Below are positions 1-6,425 of a stretch of DNA of 28,794 bases, one piece after another. Numbering within the stretch: position 1 is the first letter of the stretch; each line of letters begins with the position of its first letter. This DNA comes from a virus. Made by a program: the position numbers and the translations under genes. The DNA lies in IMG/VR virus record IMGVR_UViG_3300043409_001331, positions 1 to 28,794 of that record; one strand, written 5' to 3'. The notes beneath the pieces were generated by a model. It was not told the origin of the DNA. It saw nothing but the letters and a program-made list of their open reading frames with translations, and ran no database searches.

Positions 1-114
1 CTTTTCATCGGAGTGACGCAGTTACTTGAGGGCAAGTGCCAGTCCGCATTTGATGTGGCCGACTGCAATGGCACGTGGGTGTTCACCCCCGTTATTCCAG
101 AGGTGAAGCCATGA
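1..114 (+). CDS. C-terminal end of an unknown protein (5' end outside window)
   Basis: The first frame is open from base 1 and stops with TGA at 112-114, giving the last 37 residues of a protein that begins to the left of the window. The stop shares the ATGA overlap with the next start at 111, which is the coupling used throughout this early cluster. Two cysteines and the stretch NGTWVFTPVIPEV can be seen, but I do not recognise a family. It is called because of its position and overlap; the function is unknown. Confidence 0.6.
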   Translation, partial: LFIGVTQLLEGKCQSAFDVADCNGTWVFTPVIPEVKP

Positions 115-788
115 CCATCGACATCACACCAGAAGCGGTTGAACGGTTTAACCGAGCATGGAAACCAATGGACACCGCGCCACGCGACGGAACATGGTTT
201 GTTGCAAGAACGTCTTTCGGATATACAAGACTTGTCTATTTTTCAGACCATTTCGACAGGTTCCCGATATCTGACTGCAGTGAAGTATGGTCAACGGCTC
301 CTGTTGAATGGGCGTCGCTTGCAGATGTCTGCCACGCTATCGACGCCCTAACCGAGATGACCAAAGTTGCGGACGCGCATAAAAGAAATGCCGATGACAG
401 CTACAAAAAATGGGTCATCGCAAATGACGCCCTAACCGCGTCCCAAGCTGAAACGGCGGCGGCTTATGAGGCGGCTGCTCACATGGTTGAAACCCATGCT
501 GTCGAAAGCGGCAATTTCGGTAAGCGCGTTGTGCCAAGCCCTCTGGCGAAAGAGGATCAACACCATCGCAGTCTTGCAATTGCCATCCGCGCCCTCACCC
601 CCGACGACAGCAAGGCCGCGCTTGATCGAATGCTTGCGGATGCCGAGGAACGGGGTATGCGGAAAGTATTGGACGCTGCAAGTGATTATACACAACGAGT
701 TTACGGCGACGATTGGAAGTTCCTGAGCAATCCGATTGACCGCAAACGCATCCTCGCAGCTATCCCGAAAGGAATGCCCCATGATTGA
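111..788 (+). CDS. Early phage protein with DUF551-like N terminus
   Basis: A 225-residue protein. The ATG at 111 was chosen over an upstream in-frame start at 75 because it overlaps the previous stop as ATGA and has GAGGTG a few bases upstream. Residues 15-60 contain WKPMDTAPRDG followed by a W-containing stretch, the pattern of DUF551-type phage proteins of unknown role. The rest is alanine-rich and helical, with a repeated theme of IRAL plus acidic residues shared with the gene at 1116. The last 8 bases overlap the next gene. It probably belongs to an accessory early operon; no enzymatic motif is visible. The DUF551 link is from memory of the motif, not from a search. Confidence 0.8.
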   Translation: MTIDITPEAVERFNRAWKPMDTAPRDGTWFVARTSFGYTRLVYFSDHFDRFPISDCSEVWSTAPVEWASLADVCHAIDALTEMTKVADAHKRNADDSYKKWVIANDALTASQAETAAAYEAAAHMVETHAVESGNFGKRVVPSPLAKEDQHHRSLAIAIRALTPDDSKAALDRMLADAEERGMRKVLDAASDYTQRVYGDDWKFLSNPIDRKRILAAIPKGMPHD

Positions 789-1119
789 CCTAACAACCAA
801 CACTAGTGCGTTTGGCCTTTGCTCTGATGAGTGGCAGGCTTTGATGAAAGATTATGTCAGTGCCGGGGGAGAGTACCAGAGATATTGGCAAGGACGATGG
901 GAGGACGTTGATCTCGGGTATAGACATAACCTACACAAAGACCGCGTCTATCGCGCTAAGCCAGAACCAGTTGTGACTGTGGAAGTGAACGACGCGTTTT
1001 TTTCGGTTCATGGTAATTTTGTAGGCCTGTATATTGGTGGAGACCAGCGTACTCGTGGTACGCTAACAACTACTTTCCACAACGGAAAACCAGTAAAAGC
1101 AGAATGGGTGGTAAAATGA
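781..1119 (+). CDS. Small early phage protein, unknown
   Basis: A 112-residue protein. The start at 781 lies inside the end of the preceding gene and is preceded by AAAGGA; an upstream in-frame ATG at 736 lies deeper inside that gene and has no better ribosome site. Residues 20-55 hold tryptophans and the phrase YRAKPEP, a pattern found in many small phage proteins of unknown role, and the C-terminal half looks beta-rich. The stop overlaps the next start as ATGA. I cannot assign a function. Confidence 0.75.
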   Translation: MIDLTTNTSAFGLCSDEWQALMKDYVSAGGEYQRYWQGRWEDVDLGYRHNLHKDRVYRAKPEPVVTVEVNDAFFSVHGNFVGLYIGGDQRTRGTLTTTFHNGKPVKAEWVVK

Positions 1120-1457
1120 GTGACAACCCCCTAGCCGCACTGGCTATGCGTGAACGGGCTGCAAAAACATGCGACGTTATTGCGGGAAATGTCGCTGATT
1201 TTCCTAGAGACCATCGCCGAGCGGCTGGACAGTGTGCGGCGCTCATTCGCGCCCTGCCTACCGACTTCTCCGACGCCGAACTGTTGACCGCAGCGATACT
1301 TGGGCCAAGGGTGCGGGCGTTGGTGGGGGCGGCTAATGCGCTGGCAGATGAAGTTGTCAGCTACGGCAATGTCAACAACCTTGGTGATGGTGAACGTCTG
1401 CACTGTGTAAAGCAGGTCCGCGCCGCCCTCGCCCCATTCATGAAAGTCGACAAATGA
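1116..1457 (+). CDS. Small early phage protein, helical, unknown
   Basis: A 113-residue, alanine-rich, mostly helical protein. The ATG at 1116 overlaps the preceding stop in ATGA form and has GGGTGG just upstream; the in-frame ATG at 1104 has no good ribosome site. The middle has LIRALPTDFSDAELL, similar in style to the C-terminal part of the gene at 111, and the end has a VRAALAPF phrase common in early phage proteins of the Ea22/Ead sort. That resemblance is loose and gives no function. It stops in an ATGA overlap with the next small gene. Confidence 0.72.
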   Translation: MSDNPLAALAMRERAAKTCDVIAGNVADFPRDHRRAAGQCAALIRALPTDFSDAELLTAAILGPRVRALVGAANALADEVVSYGNVNNLGDGERLHCVKQVRAALAPFMKVDK

Positions 1458-1573
1458 CAGCCCGTCAAATAATCGAAACACGTCTTGGGCGTCCACTTGG
1501 ACCACTGGCAACGATGCCGCGTGACCTTCGCCGGGCGCTGTACTTACTCGCATTGCATCTGGTGAATAAATGA
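1454..1573 (+). CDS. 39-residue early ORF
   Basis: An ATG at 1454 overlaps the previous stop as ATGA and opens a 39-residue basic peptide (MTARQIIETRLGRPLGPLAT to LVNK). Its own stop at 1571-1573 overlaps the next start at 1570, again as ATGA. An ORF fitted exactly between two such junctions in a chain of coupled genes is unlikely to be chance. The family is unknown; the arginine-rich middle could bind nucleic acid, but that is only a guess. Confidence 0.6.
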   Translation: MTARQIIETRLGRPLGPLATMPRDLRRALYLLALHLVNK

Positions 1574-1740
1574 AAACCTACGGCCAAGCGCGGGCTGTCA
1601 AGATATTCAACGCCAGAGAGGCGCTGCGCAAAGCCATCATGGCCGAAGGCACCCCAGCAATACAGGACGCTTGGGACAGGCTTGCGCAATGGATTGACGC
1701 GCCGCAGGGGTTGCCAATCAGCGCGCCGAAAGACCAATGA
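1570..1740 (+). CDS. 56-residue early ORF, last gene of the cluster
   Basis: A 56-residue protein starting at the ATG that overlaps the preceding stop (ATGA). It has a basic helical first half (ARAVKIFNAREALRKAI) and a tryptophan-containing second half ending in SAPKDQ. The TGA at 1738-1740 is followed six bases later by a strong stem-loop, so this is the last gene of the rightward transcript. No family recognised. The exact fit of junctions at both ends supports it being real. Confidence 0.6.
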   Translation: MKTYGQARAVKIFNAREALRKAIMAEGTPAIQDAWDRLAQWIDAPQGLPISAPKDQ

Positions 1741-1745
1741 GTGAA

Positions 1746-1774
1746 CCACGGGCGGCAATGCCCGTGGCGGTTTT
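1746..1774 (+). terminator. Intrinsic terminator closing the plus-strand cluster
   Basis: CCACGGGC (1746-1753) and GCCCGTGG (1760-1767) form a perfect 8-bp stem with a 6-base loop, followed by CGGTTTT. It lies right after the last plus-strand stop and before the end of the convergent tailspike gene at 1797. The T tract is on the plus side only, so it acts mainly on rightward transcription. Confidence 0.8.
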
Positions 1775-1796
1775 GCAAATTAGGTGTTAAGATAAA

Positions 1797-3950
1797 TCAC
1801 GCGCGAGGGTCAGTATAAACTAGAGTGTTAAAGTTAAAATACGGCGTGGCCCCCGGATATATCGGTCCGGGGAATACGCTGCCGCCGTCCACTCTGGTTG
1901 CAAAACTAACTTCTGGTTCAAATGACGTATTAGGTATTGTCACTGGTGAAGTGAATGCGGCAACGTACTCGGCTATTGACTCGGATGTAGCTGGAAACGC
2001 GTCAGATGTGGTAAGCGAAACCGTGGCATTGCCAATGTCTGAAATCATAGTTCCGTCCTTGAAGTAAGCATTCGATATGTTATCCAGAAGGATAGCGGAT
2101 GATGTGTTACCCACAAAAATGGCTGGGTTTGATCCGCCCTGAGATGCGTCGATGCCTAAAATTCGGATAATGGTGTTTGACCGAACAGTCGCATTAATAG
2201 TTTTGCTAACACGAATGCCGTTTACAAACGTACCTACATAAATATTACCTTCAATCAGCCAGTTAGACCTGTCCGAGGTTGTACCTGTAGACCCTCCAAA
2301 TATCCCTTGACCGTCCGGCAAAACACTCCCAGGCGTTTCGCCTCGCGACATGATATTTCCGCGAATTTTAACATTATCCTGCGTAGGTATGGCCCCGAGG
2401 TTTTCATTGAACTGGATCATGTCGCCGTGAAGCGTCGCGGCGGCCTGCAACTCCCCGCCAAGACCGTCCCATGCTGGATAACCCGTAGAGTTTATGTTAA
2501 CGGTTATTGTTGTTCCTGTTTTAGCTGATATAGAGGCCATTTGACCGTTGATAGATGAACCAAACCCTCCTCCGAACCCAGTGAAAGCAGCAGGCTCGCC
2601 AACCGTCGCGGAAGAACTGTCTGCGACGGTAAATACTGTTGTAGCCCCAAGCGCAACAGCCGTAGGAGTTAGAGGTGTATAGCCATATATTTTTTCTGAA
2701 ATTCTGTTACCCTCGATAATCAAGCCTGTGCAATGGCTGATTTGCATAGCGTCCGACAGAACCCGTCTAATAGTATTTTTTCTAATAATTGACGATCTGC
2801 ACGTTCCGAAAATTCCATGTCTTGCGCCGTCAATTGAGTTGCCTTCAATCCATCTTGCTTCATCCACTGCTGTAGGTCCGCCAGTGCCTAGCGTAATGGC
2901 ACGAAACGCGCCTATAGTTGTACCAACAACGACATCAGTGTGTCGAAGTCTACAATTCGTAACAGCGGTATGTGAACCCCCATTAAAGTAAATCTGCGCG
3001 CTTGTGTTTATTGATACTCCGATGCCAAGGCCATTGCCGTCAGCGTTAAAAGGCGAAATAAAATCTAAATCATGTATCCGTAAATATCTTGGGTGCGGAT
3101 TGCCTAAACCAGCAACCTCCACAGCGCCCACAGTAACGGTTGCATCCGCATCTTTTGTCAAAGTAACCCAGTTGCCGTCCGACAGTATTGCCGTGCCAGT
3201 CCACGTCCCCGTTGGTGATGCGGACCTCTGAATGAGAGTTCTTGCGGCTGTTGGATTATGGGAACCCGCCCTAATTCTGATTGTATCCCCAAGAGACGCG
3301 GCGGCATATGCTGTGTTTACTTCTGAAAGGCTTGCAGCAGAGTATGTATTTGACTCCGTTAAAACCGAGACAGTTACCTGTATGGATGTGTTAGTGGTGA
3401 CTGTAACCACTACGCCTGATGGTGCCCCAGATCCACCGCCTGAAAAACGAAGTCCGCCGCCACTGATAGAAGGTACATATGCCCCCAACGATCCAGATGA
3501 TACGCCGTCATACGTAGAAATATCCACCGGGTTTCCCAAGTTGTCTAGCGGCTTCCATGCCCCTACCCCAGTTAGCGTTTTCGCGCCAAATGTCGCAGTT
3601 TGGTTCAGAGACACACTGGCCGCCGTCACAGTTAGAGAAAACCCTGTTTCTGCAAAGCCTGCCGCGTTTGTTGCGCGAATTACTAAGTTAAACACATTAA
3701 CGGACACGACTGCCCTATCCACCGAAACGACGCCCGTTGATGCGTTGATCGTGATGCCGGACGCAGCGCCAGTCATTGACCAGCTTGCGACTGCCCCAGT
3801 AAACGCGCCCGACGTGGTGTAAGTAACAACGCCAGTGCCCTGCTGTAATGATTGGTTGGATAATGTGCCAGATACTACAGGGGCAACAACTACGCTTGAC
3901 GAACCGCGCTTGCGAAACTTCGCTAAGGATATACCGACGCCAAATTTCAT
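1797..3950 (-). CDS. Tailspike or tail fibre with Ig-like domain and beta-helix
   Basis: A 717-residue protein. The ATG at 3950 was chosen because it overlaps the o-spanin stop (ATGA) and has GGGGTGG upstream; the longer ORF start lies inside the spanin gene. A short basic N terminus (KFGVGISLAKFRKRG) is followed by about 90 residues resembling a bacterial Ig/cadherin-like fold. From about residue 190 onward there is a long repetitive region with N-x-I rungs and many short beta segments, as in right-handed parallel beta-helices of phage depolymerases. It probably recognises or cleaves a surface polysaccharide. It lacks the P22 head-binding domain found in the other spike at 6426-8060, so it must attach differently. 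Base composition is clearly more AT-rich than the head genes, suggesting exchange. Catalytic residues cannot be assigned by eye. Confidence 0.78.
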   Translation of the reverse strand: MKFGVGISLAKFRKRGSSSVVVAPVVSGTLSNQSLQQGTGVVTYTTSGAFTGAVASWSMTGAASGITINASTGVVSVDRAVVSVNVFNLVIRATNAAGFAETGFSLTVTAASVSLNQTATFGAKTLTGVGAWKPLDNLGNPVDISTYDGVSSGSLGAYVPSISGGGLRFSGGGSGAPSGVVVTVTTNTSIQVTVSVLTESNTYSAASLSEVNTAYAAASLGDTIRIRAGSHNPTAARTLIQRSASPTGTWTGTAILSDGNWVTLTKDADATVTVGAVEVAGLGNPHPRYLRIHDLDFISPFNADGNGLGIGVSINTSAQIYFNGGSHTAVTNCRLRHTDVVVGTTIGAFRAITLGTGGPTAVDEARWIEGNSIDGARHGIFGTCRSSIIRKNTIRRVLSDAMQISHCTGLIIEGNRISEKIYGYTPLTPTAVALGATTVFTVADSSSATVGEPAAFTGFGGGFGSSINGQMASISAKTGTTITVNINSTGYPAWDGLGGELQAAATLHGDMIQFNENLGAIPTQDNVKIRGNIMSRGETPGSVLPDGQGIFGGSTGTTSDRSNWLIEGNIYVGTFVNGIRVSKTINATVRSNTIIRILGIDASQGGSNPAIFVGNTSSAILLDNISNAYFKDGTMISDIGNATVSLTTSDAFPATSESIAEYVAAFTSPVTIPNTSFEPEVSFATRVDGGSVFPGPIYPGATPYFNFNTLVYTDPRA

Positions 3951-4159
3951 TTTGCCACCCCAGTGCTTGCTTGATAAATCGCCACGACAGGCAGGCATTC
4001 GGCCCGCGCTTGAGGCATGTTTTCGCCCGCCAATGCCCCAGCGCAACGCCGCAAGGGCGCGTCCAGAGCATCCGCGAGCGCGTTATCGCTTGGCTGCGAA
4101 ATCTGACAGGCGCTTAATGCGCTCGACATCACTAGCGCCAATCCCAGTTTCAGCATCAT
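3947..4159 (-). CDS. Outer-membrane spanin (Rz1-like lipoprotein)
   Basis: A 70-residue protein starting at 4159 (tandem ATGATG with AAAGG upstream). Residues 1-17 form a lipoprotein signal peptide (K at 4, hydrophobic core) ending in the lipobox LSAC, so Cys18 should be lipidated and carry the protein to the outer membrane. The rest is short and soluble. The gene begins inside the i-spanin gene in another frame and runs past its end, the usual Rz/Rz1 arrangement. Its role would be fusing inner and outer membranes in the last step of lysis with the product of 4083-4325. Its stop overlaps the tailspike start. Assignment rests on lipobox, size and nesting. Confidence 0.78.
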   Translation of the reverse strand: MMLKLGLALVMSSALSACQISQPSDNALADALDAPLRRCAGALAGENMPQARAECLPVVAIYQASTGVAK

Positions 4160-4325
4160 CAATCGCCTTTCGTGTTTTCGCATACCGTTCAGCCGCCGCA
4201 AGAGCCGTCTCTGCTCGGGCTTCACGCTTGGCCGAGGCGCGGATAGCCCAGAAGGCCGCAAGGCCAGCCAGAAACCACGCCACAGCTCGCTTGACGGGTT
4301 TCGGGATGAGGGATGCCCAAATCAT
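4083..4325 (-). CDS. Inner-membrane spanin (Rz-like)
   Basis: An 80-residue protein with one membrane segment near residues 14-29 and then a charged, alanine-rich helix likely to form a coiled coil in the periplasm. This N-in, C-out plan is that of i-spanins, although at 80 residues it is short. The start at 4325 overlaps the previous stop (ATGA). The last 77 bases overlap the o-spanin gene in a different frame. It would bind the o-spanin across the periplasm to disrupt the outer membrane. Sequence similarity to Rz is not evident; the call rests on topology and context. Confidence 0.7.
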   Translation of the reverse strand: MIWASLIPKPVKRAVAWFLAGLAAFWAIRASAKREARAETALAAAERYAKTRKAIDDAETGIGASDVERIKRLSDFAAKR

Positions 4326-4570
4326 TCCCGTTGCCCCATGCCGCTCAAAAATTCATGCTGTAGAAGCGAGATTGCCGCGACCATTGGGATTGCTTGATCG
4401 CCACCCGACCAGCGCGTCGCAATGGTGCCGTCAGCGTTCACATAGGCCATGCTCATGGCGGTGATTTGCCCTGATCGCGCCCGGCTCAGCATTTCCTCGA
4501 GCTGCTCGACCAGATCGGGGTTTCCCGCCGCGCTGGCAGGCTCGCCGCTCCAAAGATTAACGACGCTCAT
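4322..4570 (-). CDS. Conserved phage protein of unknown function in lysis cassette
   Basis: An 82-residue protein. The ATG at 4570 overlaps the stop of the membrane protein upstream (ATGA) and was preferred to a start at 4582. The N-terminal half is an acidic helix (VEQLEEMLSRARSGQ). The second half has the pattern AYVNADGTIATRWSGG followed by a helix, which I associate with small phage proteins of unknown role. There is no membrane segment or signal peptide. It sits between the holin candidate and the i-spanin, so a part in lysis is possible but unproven. Confidence 0.65.
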   Translation of the reverse strand: MSVVNLWSGEPASAAGNPDLVEQLEEMLSRARSGQITAMSMAYVNADGTIATRWSGGDQAIPMVAAISLLQHEFLSGMGQRE

Positions 4571-4782
4571 GGCTTGCCCCACTTGAACCAGACCGCCACG
4601 GTTGCGACGGTCGATGCCACAGGCCCGGCAATGAAGCCAGCCAGCCAGCGCACGTCAACCGGGTTGATATCCAAGACCCAAGTCGCACGGTCAAAGCTTG
4701 CCGCGCCGACCAGCGCCAAGAGCGATGCCAAGCCTGCAAAGGCCGTTGTCAGGTAGATTGTCAGTCGTGCCTTCGTCCACAT
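4567..4782 (-). CDS. Small two-segment membrane protein, holin candidate
   Basis: A 71-residue protein with two hydrophobic segments (about residues 6-27 and 47-65), a short acidic loop between them and a basic end (KWGKP). It lies immediately downstream of the endolysin gene and upstream of the spanins. Size and topology fit a class II-like holin that would permeabilise the inner membrane and release the endolysin. Other small membrane proteins lie upstream in the same cassette (5375, 5482 and 5679), so which one is the true holin is open. No sequence-based family assignment was made. Confidence 0.6.
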   Translation of the reverse strand: MWTKARLTIYLTTAFAGLASLLALVGAASFDRATWVLDINPVDVRWLAGFIAGPVASTVATVAVWFKWGKP

Positions 4783-4783
4783 A

Positions 4784-5365
4784 TCAGCGGCCTTTCCAGA
4801 TGCCCGCTAGGGCGGTGAATAGCGATGCCCAGAAGCCGGGCGCTGGGCCGGGGGTTGGCGCTGGGGCGGAAACATCCTTGACCGCGCGCACCGCCGCTAA
4901 GAACTCCTCGACCGACACGTGCGATTTGTTCAGCCCGTCGCCTGCATAGAAGCTGCGCCCAGCCTTGGGGCCAGTCACCACCGGCAAGCTGGCCCACTCG
5001 CGGGCAAGGTTGTTTGCGAACTCCTCGGCGCTGATTTGACCGGCGAGGAACTTGTCCAGACCGCGCCTGCGCAGCAATACCGTTGCCAAGGCGTCTTGGT
5101 TTGCCTCGTTGAAAAGATCATACATCTTGAGGCCAGCCGCTGCCGGTAATGGCCGCAGGGTGTCCTCCATGATTTGATAACGCCCCGCCGCCTCGCTTTG
5201 GTATCGGGCGTCAATGCTTTCCTGCCACGCCAAGACCTCGGCAATGGTCATGCTGACAATCGGGCGCTTTGGTCGGTCTGCAGGTTTGATCCTGCCCCAG
5301 ACCACGTTATAGTCGCCGCCGCTCTCGGGCTTGGCGATGAAATCAAGCAAAGGCTTCACGTTCAT
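4784..5365 (-). CDS. Endolysin, lambda R-like muramidase fold
   Basis: A 193-residue protein. The motifs PESGGDYN (Glu14, probable catalytic residue), AGRYQIM (60-66), NQDALA (89-94) and EWASLP (123-128) line up in order with the lambda endolysin R pattern (GAGRYQL, SQDAVA, WASLP), which cleaves the glycan strands of peptidoglycan. Residues 167-177 form a Pro/Ala/Gly linker, followed by a hydrophobic, tryptophan-containing tail (177-193) that could touch membrane. There is no N-terminal signal or anchor, so release should depend on a holin. Whether it is a transglycosylase like lambda R or a hydrolase cannot be told by eye. GGGG lies upstream of the ATG at 5365. Confidence 0.82.
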   Translation of the reverse strand: MNVKPLLDFIAKPESGGDYNVVWGRIKPADRPKRPIVSMTIAEVLAWQESIDARYQSEAAGRYQIMEDTLRPLPAAAGLKMYDLFNEANQDALATVLLRRRGLDKFLAGQISAEEFANNLAREWASLPVVTGPKAGRSFYAGDGLNKSHVSVEEFLAAVRAVKDVSAPAPTPGPAPGFWASLFTALAGIWKGR

Positions 5366-5374
5366 TCTCGGCCC

Positions 5375-5485
5375 CTATTTCCCAGCCCGCGCCGCGTGTG
5401 TCGCGGTAGGGTAATATCCCAAAATCTCTGTCACAGAATTGGCAGTTGCCAGCGCTATGAATGCCACCGCTGCAAGCTTGGTCAT
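5375..5485 (-). CDS. 36-residue single-span membrane peptide
   Basis: The ATG at 5485 overlaps the stop of the gene at 5482 (ATGA) and has a G-rich ribosome site. The product is one hydrophobic stretch (LAAVAFIALATANSVTEIL) followed by a short basic tail. The longer ORF in this frame starts inside the neighbouring gene and is not favoured. It is part of the lysis-region membrane cluster just upstream of the endolysin. It could be a lysis regulator or pinholin-like peptide, but there is no direct evidence. The junction and hydrophobic core are the only support. Confidence 0.55.
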   Translation of the reverse strand: MTKLAAVAFIALATANSVTEILGYYPTATHAARAGK

Positions 5486-5682
5486 TTGATTGCCCCCCCG
5501 GACGCAATGAAATCCCAAAGCTGCGCCGCGAGGTAGACAGCCGCTGCCCATATTGTGCGCACACCCCATGTCATAACGGTCTGTATCCCGCCGACGGTTT
5601 TCTCAAGGGCGGCAAGCCGATGATCAATGCCAGCCTCGGCCTTTGCCTTTTCGCTGATCTCTCTGCGCTCATCATCAGTCAC
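5482..5682 (-). CDS. XhlA-like small membrane protein
   Basis: A 66-residue protein starting with GTG at 5682, which overlaps the stop of the 164-residue ORF as GTGA; GAGG lies upstream and no in-frame ATG is nearby. The first 30 residues are a charged coiled-coil helix (DDERREISEKAKAEAGIDHR), then a short turn, then one membrane segment (about 37-60). This plan resembles the XhlA family of haemolysin or lysis-associated proteins, which help holins. Position before the endolysin gene agrees. Assignment is by topology only. Confidence 0.65.
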   Translation of the reverse strand: MTDDERREISEKAKAEAGIDHRLAALEKTVGGIQTVMTWGVRTIWAAAVYLAAQLWDFIASGGAIK

Positions 5683-5821
5683 CCCTGCACCTCATCGCCG
5701 TTAGAACCCATGCCCAAGCCTTGCGCATGAATGCCACTGTCTCTGCGCGGTACTGCATCAAAAAGAGGAGCAGCCCCACGTCCACGGCGATTGCGAGAAC
5801 CATTATCACCACGGGGTCCAA
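5675..5821 (-). CDS. Membrane peptide in an alternative frame, or frameshifted end of the upstream protein
   Basis: A 48-residue frame (MDPVVIMVLAIAVDVGLLLF onward) from a TTG at 5821, with AGGGA nine bases upstream, to a TGA at 5675-5677. It has one strong membrane segment and a basic amphipathic end. In this frame most third codon positions are G or C, as in neighbouring genes. The overlapping frame of the 164-residue ORF is rich in third-position T and gives an unlikely Gly/Arg-rich tail. I read this frame as the coding one here, either as its own gene or reached from the upstream gene by a +1 shift near 5820. The call does not depend on which is right. Confidence 0.55.
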   Translation of the reverse strand: MDPVVIMVLAIAVDVGLLLFLMQYRAETVAFMRKAWAWVLTAMRCRGD

Positions 5822-6173
5822 TCGTCAGCATCCCTAATTGGGCTAATCCAATGAGGTACACTAACGCAAAGGTTGCGTTGAGGGAAATGCCCAGCACTAT
5901 ATTTAGCGAATAAATCGCCACGTTGAGCGCATAGCCCCAAGCAATAACCCGCGAAAGTCCGCCGCGCGTAGCAAGTACAACGCCGGAAACCAGATCGACC
6001 AACATCATGAATAGCGTTGCATCCGATCTATCAACCGCCCCCAAGTCCATAAGGCCGCATACCGCAAGGATGCCCAGCGCATTGGCGCAAACCACCCAAA
6101 CGGCAAAGCATGGCGGGCGGATAACAAACACCGCCACCAGCCATGCCAGATAAATGATTTGCGCGTCGCTCAT
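5679..6173 (-). CDS. Multi-span membrane protein of the lysis region
   Basis: The ORF is 164 residues, with about five hydrophobic segments in residues 5-118 (IIYLAWLVAVFVI, then FAVWVVCANALGILAVCGL, ATLFMMLVDLVSGVVLAT, VIAWGYALNVAIYSLNIVL, and ATFALVYLIGLAQLGMLTI). After residue 118 the frame turns into a Gly/Arg/Ser tail with atypical codons, while another frame over the same bases encodes a membrane segment (see 5675-5821). The true C terminus may therefore lie in that other frame. The start at 6173 overlaps the previous stop (ATGA). The function is unknown; location suggests a phage membrane protein linked to lysis or superinfection. Confidence 0.65.
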   Translation of the reverse strand: MSDAQIIYLAWLVAVFVIRPPCFAVWVVCANALGILAVCGLMDLGAVDRSDATLFMMLVDLVSGVVLATRGGLSRVIAWGYALNVAIYSLNIVLGISLNATFALVYLIGLAQLGMLTIGPRGDNGSRNRRGRGAAPLFDAVPRRDSGIHAQGLGMGSNGDEVQG

Positions 6174-6409
6174 CGAACCGGACCGCGCGTTACAACGTCG
6201 CCCGCAAATTCGGGGAAATGCTCAAATAGCCGTTCCGTGGCTTTGCCGTGCCACACGTTCAGCTCTGCCAGCGTCAAAAACGCCGCGTTTTGTCGCCGTG
6301 GATTGCCAGCCTCAACTTGCATCTTGATCAGGTCTTTCAGGCCCGCCGCCATGTCAGCTTTTGCCGACTGGATAACCTCGATCAATTCGCGCTCTGTTTT
6401 GTTCGCCAT
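6170..6409 (-). CDS. Small hypothetical phage protein
   Basis: A 79-residue soluble, helical protein (MANKTERELIEVIQSAKADM onward) with strong ribosome site AAGGA seven bases before the ATG. A central NPRRQNAAFLTLAELNVWHGKA helical stretch is the most distinctive part. It lies between the P22-type tailspike gene and the membrane cluster and overlaps the next start (ATGA). I do not recognise the family. It could be a spike-associated or lysis-associated accessory protein; nothing in the sequence decides this. Confidence 0.7.
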   Translation of the reverse strand: MANKTERELIEVIQSAKADMAAGLKDLIKMQVEAGNPRRQNAAFLTLAELNVWHGKATERLFEHFPEFAGDVVTRGPVR

Positions 6410-6425
6410 GGTTTTTCCTTTTCAA

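Noticed and set aside
3232-3822. 196-residue plus-strand ORF, Pro/Thr/Val-rich
   Set aside because: It is antisense to the spike gene at 1797-3950, has no ribosome site and shows the low-complexity look of a mirrored frame.
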